Positions 16,126 through 21,765 of a stretch of 33,880 bases of DNA are shown here, one piece after another. Made by a program: the position numbers and the translations under genes. The notes under the pieces are model-generated. The model was given only the letters and a program-made list of their open reading frames with translations. It searched no databases and had not been told where the DNA came from. This stretch comes from Mycobacterium sp. ACS1612. GTDB taxonomy: Bacteria > Actinomycetota > Actinomycetes > Mycobacteriales > Mycobacteriaceae. The DNA lies in contig NZ_LZHZ01000013.1 of the NCBI RefSeq assembly GCF_001667505.1, positions 1 to 33,880 of the forward strand, in the 5' to 3' direction. Position 1 is the first letter of the stretch, and each line of letters opens with the position of its first letter.

Positions 16126-17334
16126 TTATGATGGCGTAGTCGTTAACCGGGGAGGGAACTCCGCACCGGCACTGATCGCGTCACGGAAGGCAAGGACGCG
16201 TCCTGGAATCGTGGACAGCACCGCGATGGTGCGGCCGTCACGGCCGTAGGCGGCAGTGAATTTCCACTCCTCCGGACGCCCCTCGACAACGGTGAAGGCA
16301 TCGTAATCTGTGGTCACACCGAGCATCTGGAGCTTAACGTCGTACTGGTCGGACCAGAAGTACGGCAATTCGTCGTACGCGTCGGCGTTGCCCGGACCAG
16401 CCAGCAGCGTGCGCGCCGCGGCCTCGCCCTGGCGCCCGGCGTGGTCCCAGTGCTCGATGCGTAGATGCCGCTCATAGCGCGGATGCCACCAGCGCGCGAC
16501 GTCACCGGCGGCGACGATGCCACTGGCGCCCTCGACTGCTCCAGTCGCGTCGCATACGAGGCCATCGTCGATCCGCAGTCCTGAGCCGTCGAGCCACTCG
16601 GTCGAAGGGGTGACGCCCAAGCCGACGATGACCAGATCAGCCGCGAGCCGTGAGCCGTCGCTGAGCCGCACACCTTCGACTTGTCCGTTGCCCGTGAAGG
16701 TCTCGACGTTCACGCTGGTCCTGACGTCGACGCCGTGCTGCTTGTTCAATTGCGCCCAGCATGAGGCCATTTCGACGCCAAGCGCCGACAGGAGCAGGCC
16801 GTCGCTGCGTTCGATGAGGGTGACGTCGAGCCCGAGCATCCGGCACGTCGCAGCGACCTCGGCGCCGATGAACCCGCCACCGACCACCACTACGCGGGGA
16901 CGGCCGGCAAGTCGTTCGCGAATGGCGAGGCAGTCGTCGACCGTGCGCAACAGCATGACCCCGTCTGGCACCTCGCCCGGCCACGAGCGCGGGGTGGCGC
17001 CAGTGGCGATGACAAGGCCGTCGTAACGCAGCGACAGTGGCGTGCCGTCGTCGTCGAGCTGCAGGGTGTGCGACGACGGATCCAGCCTGCGTGCCGTCGC
17101 ACCGCGCAGGACGCGAGCGTCGAGATCGAACTGCGGAGCCAAGTCGATTCCGGCGCGTTGAATCTGCCCGCTGAGCAGTTTCTTCGACAGTGGCGGACGG
17201 TGATACGGGGCGTGCCATTCGTCACCGACAATGGTCAGGGCGCCGTCATAGCCCTCCTTCCGCAGCGTTTCGGCGGCGCGCATCCCCGCGATCCCCGCCC
17301 CGACGACAACGATGTCGCGAAGGTCAGTAGGCAT
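16126..17334 (-). CDS. FAD-dependent ferredoxin reductase
   Basis: ATG 17334 is chosen because GGAGGA lies 8 bases upstream and homology starts at once with MPTDLRDIVVVGAGIAG; the open frame to 17424 overlaps the ferredoxin gene. The product has 402 residues. It is a class I pyridine-nucleotide reductase of the rubredoxin/ferredoxin-reductase type: FAD-binding GAGIAG (12-17), the ATGATPR motif (110-116), NAD(P)H-binding GGGFIG (152-157), and a second FAD motif in GIVAAGDVA. A C-terminal reductase domain contains WSDQYDVKLQMLG. It should pass electrons from NAD(P)H to the [3Fe-4S]/[4Fe-4S] ferredoxin encoded just upstream, whose stop lies four bases before this ATG. Together with the diiron-type protein at the head of the operon this makes a complete oxygenase electron chain. 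Confidence 0.9.
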   Translation of the reverse strand: MPTDLRDIVVVGAGIAGMRAAETLRKEGYDGALTIVGDEWHAPYHRPPLSKKLLSGQIQRAGIDLAPQFDLDARVLRGATARRLDPSSHTLQLDDDGTPLSLRYDGLVIATGATPRSWPGEVPDGVMLLRTVDDCLAIRERLAGRPRVVVVGGGFIGAEVAATCRMLGLDVTLIERSDGLLLSALGVEMASCWAQLNKQHGVDVRTSVNVETFTGNGQVEGVRLSDGSRLAADLVIVGLGVTPSTEWLDGSGLRIDDGLVCDATGAVEGASGIVAAGDVARWWHPRYERHLRIEHWDHAGRQGEAAARTLLAGPGNADAYDELPYFWSDQYDVKLQMLGVTTDYDAFTVVEGRPEEWKFTAAYGRDGRTIAVLSTIPGRVLAFRDAISAGAEFPPRLTTTPS

Positions 17335-17338
17335 GCGG

Positions 17339-17527
17339 CTAGTCCTCCACCGTGATCGCCTGGGTGGGACACGACACTTGTGCACCCTTGATCTGTTGAC
17401 GCAGGTCGTCACCAGGACGGTCATTGAGCACGTGCAGGCCGTCTTCGCGGACGTCGAACACTTCGTGGCAGATGCTCATGCAGACGCCGTTTCCGTCGCA
17501 GGTGTCAAGGTCGACTGCTACTTTCAT
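17339..17527 (-). CDS. P450-type ferredoxin
   Basis: A 62-residue ferredoxin. Its Cys are at 10, 16, 20 and 53, in CDGNGVCMSIC and SCPTQAI. This follows the mycobacterial CxxXxxC(x)nCP pattern in which a non-Cys residue (here Asn13) sits where a [4Fe-4S] protein has its second ligand, so the cluster is probably [3Fe-4S], though the extra Cys20 could allow other ligation. It carries electrons to cytochromes P450 or other oxygenases. Its ATG overlaps the stop of the upstream hydrolase gene and its stop touches the ribosome site of the reductase gene, so the three are translationally coupled. Confidence 0.9.
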   Translation of the reverse strand: MKVAVDLDTCDGNGVCMSICHEVFDVREDGLHVLNDRPGDDLRQQIKGAQVSCPTQAITVED

Positions 17528-18489
17528 TGGGCTGCAACCTCTTTCGTGTCGGCGATCTGCTGGCCGCTGGTCATCTCTGCGCCTTGGGGTCGTTGTCGAG
17601 CGCCTGCGCGTTCGCGCGCCGCTTTGGCAGCCGGCGAGTACTCGAGGTAGTCGATGGCCATCTGGGTGTCGGCTTCATGGTTGGGGTGATGGCTGGGCCG
17701 CAGGTAACGCAGCGGCGCGGCCAGCAGCAGGCTCCACGGTCCGGGTAGCAGACCCTTGCGTGCGGCCCGCGTCCAGTCGCGCCAGCGCCACTTCTGGTCG
17801 ATCGTCGAATCGGCGGCCATCAGATAGCGCGCTCCGGCGATCCACCAGGCAACGAACAGCGGGGTGGTCATCAGCATCGAGAAGGCCCGGATGGCGTAGT
17901 TGCCGCTGACGTGTTGGTACACGTCGTAGACCAGCGAGCGGTGCTCGACTTCCTCAGCCCCGTGCCAGCGCAACAGGTCGAGCATCATCGGGTCGGCGCC
18001 GACGTCCTCGAGAGTGCGGTTCTTCAAAACCCACTGGCCCAGCATCGCGGTGAAGTGCTCAAGGGCGGCCACGTCGGCCAGCCGGCGATAGAGCCACCAC
18101 CGTCGCAGCGGGGGCGGAAAAAACTTCGGCGGATCGCCGAGCATTGCCGACAGGTGGCGTCCGAGGCGGTCGGTGTAGGGCTTGGTGTCGATGCCCTGGT
18201 CGGCGAGATGGTCCAGCACGACTTGGTGTGCCCAGGCGTGCCAGGACTCCTGCTGGATGAACGGTTTGATAGCCGCCTCCAGCTCAGGGTCGTCGACCAG
18301 TGACGACGCCTCCAGAACAGCTTTGATGAAGTGGCGTTCGCCCTCGGGTAGCAAGAGGTGCAAAACGTTGATCATGTGCGTGGTGAACGGGTCGTCGGGC
18401 ACCCAGTGCAGCGGTGTCTCCGACCAGTCGAAGCGGACCATGCGGCGGTACATGGGATGTCCGTCGTGATGCAGCTGGACTTCTGGCAT
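17524..18489 (-). CDS. Diiron-type metal-dependent hydrolase (PF10118-like)
   Basis: A 321-residue protein from ATG 18489 with a good GGGGAGAG ribosome site. It resembles the COG3687 / PF10118 family called metal-dependent hydrolases. Candidate metal ligands form a ferritin-like diiron pattern: Glu51 and Glu81-x-x-His84 (ESWHAWAH) in the first half, Glu144 (ALEHF) and Glu179/Glu182-His183 (GAEEVEHR) in the second. A hydrophobic stretch near 208-224 (MLMTTPLFVAWWIAGA) suggests membrane contact. The coupled ferredoxin and reductase imply that it works as an oxygenase or desaturase-like redox enzyme, not a simple hydrolase. The substrate is unknown; lipids or steroids are plausible in mycobacteria. 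The operon lies between jetB and jetC, which is unusual. Confidence 0.8.
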   Translation of the reverse strand: MPEVQLHHDGHPMYRRMVRFDWSETPLHWVPDDPFTTHMINVLHLLLPEGERHFIKAVLEASSLVDDPELEAAIKPFIQQESWHAWAHQVVLDHLADQGIDTKPYTDRLGRHLSAMLGDPPKFFPPPLRRWWLYRRLADVAALEHFTAMLGQWVLKNRTLEDVGADPMMLDLLRWHGAEEVEHRSLVYDVYQHVSGNYAIRAFSMLMTTPLFVAWWIAGARYLMAADSTIDQKWRWRDWTRAARKGLLPGPWSLLLAAPLRYLRPSHHPNHEADTQMAIDYLEYSPAAKAARERAGARQRPQGAEMTSGQQIADTKEVAAQ

Positions 18490-18554
18490 GAACTCTCCCC
18501 GGATATGACGGCTGTCGGTGTCCGTCGGCTACCCGAGTTGGATGCCGGTTATGC

Positions 18555-18567
18555 GTACCGGCGGTAC
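18555..18567. promoter_or_regulatory. Palindromic operator candidate of the redox operon
   Basis: A perfect inverted repeat GTACCG-G-CGGTAC lies 66-78 bases upstream of the hydrolase start, where a repressor could act. No matching copy was seen elsewhere in the window. Confidence 0.3.
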
Positions 18568-18575
18568 TGGATTTT

Positions 18576-18611
18576 GAAAAGCGGGAAAACAGGCTTCTTT
18601 CACAGCTTTTC
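18576..18611 (-). terminator. Weak inverted repeat after jetB
   Basis: GAAAAGC (18576-18582) and GCTTTTC (18605-18611) can pair across 22 bases, about 30 bases past the jetB stop. The region is AT-rich compared with its flanks. The loop is long and there is no clear T-run, so a terminator is only a guess. It would separate jetB from the redox operon. Confidence 0.2.
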
Positions 18612-18641
18612 GTCAGTCGGCTGCCAGGTGGTCGGGGCGGC

Positions 18642-19340
18642 TCAGTTCTCCGCGGGCTCTTCGTCTTCTGCCTGCGACCCGCCGTTGAGCAGCTGTTCGA
18701 ATTGCTGCTGGAGTTCGGTGATGACGGAGGCGGTCATGATCGCGGTGATGACGGGGGAGATGGTGTAGCTGTCCTCGTCGTCGCGGGTCTTGCGCAGGAT
18801 CTCCAGGCCGGTGAGCCGGGCGATGGCGCCGTCGATGCGGGCGGCGAAGGTGACGGCGTCGCGGTCGGTGTCGTTGAGCACGCCGGAGAACAGGCCGTGC
18901 ATCTCCTCGCGGCTGATCAGCACGGTCTGCCCGCCGGAGGCGCGCATCATCTGGGCGAGGTGCAGCGCGAGGATCGAGTCGTAGGTGCCGAGCGGTTCCC
19001 GCCGCAGAAGCTTTATGCCCCTTGCGGATTCGTAACGCGCCTGCTCGACGAACGCGACGTCGGTCCCATCGACGATGCGCAGCAGCAGGTCGAGTTCCGA
19101 CAGCCGGACGGACAGTTCCTTGCGATATTCGAGGACCCAGCTGTAGACGTCGGCGTCAGCCTCGGCGCTGATGTAGCGGCGGGTGAGCAGGTGCTGCAGG
19201 GCCCAGCAGCCGCGGTCGGGCAGTTCGGATACGTCCCCGTCGAAGCGGGGCCGCCGCTGGACCGGTGGACGGGCGGACTGGTCGACCTGCGGAAGTTCGG
19301 AAAAAGCGGCGAAGTCGGCCTCTTGTTCGGCTGTGGTCAC
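18642..19340 (-). CDS. jetB: Wadjet JetB / MksE (DUF4194) subunit
   Basis: A 232-residue protein from GTG 19340, with GAGGAG at good spacing. It matches the DUF4194 / MksE type: a polar N-terminal arm (MTTAEQEADFAAFSELPQV), then a pair of winged-helix-like domains with WALQHLLTRRYISAEAD, LGTYDSILALHLAQMM and VLISREEMHGLF, and an acidic C-terminal tail (EDEEPAEN). In MukBEF/Wadjet complexes this KITE protein binds the kleisin JetA and the JetC heads and helps regulate loop extrusion. It appears intact. The usual neighbours are displaced: jetA does not precede it, and a three-gene redox operon separates it from jetC. A promoter-like element directly upstream makes jetB the first gene of its transcript here. 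Confidence 0.85.
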   Translation of the reverse strand: MTTAEQEADFAAFSELPQVDQSARPPVQRRPRFDGDVSELPDRGCWALQHLLTRRYISAEADADVYSWVLEYRKELSVRLSELDLLLRIVDGTDVAFVEQARYESARGIKLLRREPLGTYDSILALHLAQMMRASGGQTVLISREEMHGLFSGVLNDTDRDAVTFAARIDGAIARLTGLEILRKTRDDEDSYTISPVITAIMTASVITELQQQFEQLLNGGSQAEDEEPAEN

Positions 19341-19363
19341 CCGCGCTCCTCACTCTGCAATTG

Positions 19364-19425
19364 GTCGGACGCCCCAACATAGGCCACGGCCCCGACATAC
19401 TCGACACGCGGCGGGGTCGTGTCGG
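19364..19425. repeat. Direct repeat copy upstream of jetB
   Basis: Second copy of the element at 15958-16018: 31 of 35 matches in the inner part and an identical GGTCGTGTCGG outer block with a one-base spacing change. Homology continues on the gene side through GCGTCCGAC and the GAGGA ribosome site. Confidence 0.75.
19376..19398 (-). promoter_or_regulatory. RecA-NDp-like (PafBC-type) promoter of jetB
   Basis: Minus strand: ATGTCGGGG at 19398-19390, exact 8-base spacer, TATGTT at 19381-19376. Seven of nine positions of the TTGTCRGTG box match, plus the TANNNT box and the spacer. The predicted leader is about 28 nt before GTG 19340. Regulation by DNA damage is inferred from the motif only. Confidence 0.55.
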
Positions 19426-19632
19426 TGGCAAGGCATCACGGCGAGATCGTGCCGTTGTGAAGCATGAGACTTGTGCGTGTTGGGCTGCCGCGCAGCACCG
19501 TGGCAATTCCACGTCGGGTGTGCGATTGCGTGACGGACAACCCCTGAAACCGCGCGATGCACAGGGTCCTGTCCATAGGATGGCTGCGTGCGGTGAATCG
19601 GTGGGGGTCGCGGCTGCCAAGCGGTTCACTGC

Positions 19633-21765
19633 GTGACCGGCAGACAAGGTCTGGATACGGTGGCCGTTTTGTCTTCTATTTCGCCGCAGCGGTCGGGACA
19701 GCAGAACAAAGCAGAGCTGCACGAAGCCGTGCGGGCGCGCTGGCGTGAGCTCGTTCGCCGCGCGCGACCGCTCGGCGACACGGCGAGAATCGGTTGCGGC
19801 GTTGACGACACCACCCAGCTTGCTGCGGTTACGTCCGCACTTGAGCCTGTGGTTACGCAGCAGCGACAGCAAGACACAGCTGTCCGGTCGCAATGGCGCG
19901 AGCTCGTGCGACGAGCACGACCGGTTGACGACACTTCGCGACTAAGCCTGACCCTCGACACCACAGCGCGAGTCGACCTCGACGGGGACCAAACTGCGCG
20001 GCTGGCAATCGATCTTGATCGCACTCCGCGGGTGGCAATCGATCTTGAGCGCACTGCGAGGCTAGCCGCGCAGAGGGGGCCGGTTGTGCTCCGGCGGCCG
20101 AGACAGCGAACGAGTCCGGGACAGCAAAACAAACCACTGCGCCCAGCCGTAACGGTCAGCGAGGCAGATGTTTGGCGGCTGCGCGTCAAGCGGACTGCCG
20201 TGGCGTTCGCGGCTGTTCTCGTTTTTCTTGCGCTGGTGGTCTTGAGTGGACGGCCCTTCGGGGGCGACGATCACTCCAAATTGCAGCCTTCGGTGCCTTC
20301 CGCTAATGGTGACGGGTCAGCTGCTGCGACGGAACGGCGAGTGGGTGCACCTGGCTTCCAGGGTTCCCCACCAAAGGGTTCGTCCGGCGGTGCGTTGCCT
20401 CCGGCTCAAGGCGTGCAAGCGTCACCCGGCGAGCCGGAACAGCGCCCACGGCAGACGCCGGCCGATCGGGCAGAGAATCCGTCGCTGTCGTGGTGGGAGT
20501 TGTTGATCAACGTCGGACTGGCGGTCGTGTCGCTGGCGTTGTTCACGGTCGCCAGTACCACCTTGTGGTGGATGCTGCACGCGTGGCGAAGTCCGGATGC
20601 GTTGGCGGCCACTGGTTTTCGGCGTCGAGCAGCTGGTGCACCTCAGTCGTTTTCATTACTGTTGCCGGCTCGCCATGAACAGGATGTGCTCGCGGACACG
20701 ATCGAATCGCTGGCTCGCCTCGACCACCCAATGTATGAGGTGATCGTGATCATCGGTCACGACGACCCACAGACGGAAGCCGTCGCGCGCGCGGCAGCGG
20801 CACGCCACCCGCGCATCGTCAGGGTCGTCATGGACTACCACCTGCCGAAGAACAAGCCGAAAGCACTGAACACCGCGCTGCGCAGGTGCCACGGGGATAT
20901 CCTCGGTGTCTTTGACGCCGAGGACGAGGTGCACCCGGGGCTGCTGCGTCTGGTCGAGGCCCGTTTCGAGGAATCCGGCGCGGATGTGGTTCAGGCGGGC
21001 GTGCAGTTGATGAACGTGCACACGAGTTGGTGGTCGGTGCGCAACTGCCTCGAGTACTACTTCTGGTTCCGCTCTCGGCTGCATTTCCATGCGGAGAAGC
21101 GGTTCATTCCGCTCGGCGGCAATACCGTGTTCGTTCGCACCGACCTGCTGCGGAAAGTGGGCGGCTGGGATCCCGAATGTCTGGCCGAGGACTGCGAGAT
21201 CGGGGTGCGGTTGTCCTCTCGCGGTGCCGTCGTCGCGGTCGCCTACGACCCGCAAGCGGTGACCCGCGAAGAGACCCCCGATTCGATCCGTGCTCTCGTC
21301 AAGCAGCGCACGCGCTGGGATCAAGGTTTTCTGCAGGTGCTGCGCAAGGGTGAGTGGCGCAGGTTGCCAGGCCGCAGGCAGCGCGTGCTGGCCCGCTACA
21401 CCTTGGCGATGCCCTTGCTGCAGGCGGCAACCGGCGCGTTGATCCCGCTGTCACTCGCGTCGATGTTCCTACTGAAGGTTCCGATGCCGACGGCGTTGGT
21501 CACGTTCTTGCCGCTCGCGCCGACACTCGTCACCATGGCGGTCGAGTCTGCCGCACTCGGCGAGTTCGGCCGCGAATTCGGCATCCGAATACGTTTTCGT
21601 GATCACGCCCGTTTGTTGCTGGGCACGTTCCCGTACCAGCTGTTGCTTGCTGCCGCCGCGGTGCGGTCGGTGTGGCGTGAGAGTCGCGGCCAGGGAGGCT
21701 GGGAGAAGACCACTCACACCAACGCCCACCGCACCGCCACACCAGAGCCGCTGGCCTCCGCATGA
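19633..21765 (+). CDS. Cellulose-synthase-like GT2 with repetitive N-terminal tail
   Basis: A 710-residue membrane glycosyltransferase from GTG 19633. The cytosolic GT2 domain (about 338-570) has the processive-synthase motifs: HDD (376-378), DAED (428-431), LAEDCE (517-522) and QRTRW (558-562, QxxRW). Membrane helices lie near 188-205, 289-315 and in a C-terminal cluster (590-640). The family builds beta-glucans or related polymers from UDP-sugars and pushes them through the membrane. No PilZ domain is seen. The first 160 residues are unusual: a duplicated WRELVRRARP block (about 37-46 and 88-97) and a run of Thr-x-Arg-hydrophobic decapeptides. The stop overlaps the next gene as ATGA, starting a three-gene operon. 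Product sugar is unknown. Confidence 0.85.
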   Translation: MTGRQGLDTVAVLSSISPQRSGQQNKAELHEAVRARWRELVRRARPLGDTARIGCGVDDTTQLAAVTSALEPVVTQQRQQDTAVRSQWRELVRRARPVDDTSRLSLTLDTTARVDLDGDQTARLAIDLDRTPRVAIDLERTARLAAQRGPVVLRRPRQRTSPGQQNKPLRPAVTVSEADVWRLRVKRTAVAFAAVLVFLALVVLSGRPFGGDDHSKLQPSVPSANGDGSAAATERRVGAPGFQGSPPKGSSGGALPPAQGVQASPGEPEQRPRQTPADRAENPSLSWWELLINVGLAVVSLALFTVASTTLWWMLHAWRSPDALAATGFRRRAAGAPQSFSLLLPARHEQDVLADTIESLARLDHPMYEVIVIIGHDDPQTEAVARAAAARHPRIVRVVMDYHLPKNKPKALNTALRRCHGDILGVFDAEDEVHPGLLRLVEARFEESGADVVQAGVQLMNVHTSWWSVRNCLEYYFWFRSRLHFHAEKRFIPLGGNTVFVRTDLLRKVGGWDPECLAEDCEIGVRLSSRGAVVAVAYDPQAVTREETPDSIRALVKQRTRWDQGFLQVLRKGEWRRLPGRRQRVLARYTLAMPLLQAATGALIPLSLASMFLLKVPMPTALVTFLPLAPTLVTMAVESAALGEFGREFGIRIRFRDHARLLLGTFPYQLLLAAAAVRSVWRESRGQGGWEKTTHTNAHRTATPEPLASA
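19933..20082 (+). repeat. 30-bp tandem repeats encoding Thr-x-Arg decapeptides
   Basis: Codes for residues 101-150 of the GT2 protein. Thr recurs exactly every 10 residues (101, 111, 121, 131, 141), each followed by x-Arg and a hydrophobic residue, then a hydrophobic at +5 in most. Units 20003-20032 and 20033-20062 are almost identical at the DNA level, sharing TGGCAATCGATCTTGA. An earlier pair, Thr50 and Thr60, keeps the same spacing. Confidence 0.85.

Noticed and set aside
15958..19425. Direct repeats as insertion-sequence or transposon ends
   Set aside because: No transposase, no terminal inverted repeats and no short target duplication; the repeats sit in the promoter position of two genes and contain a promoter motif.
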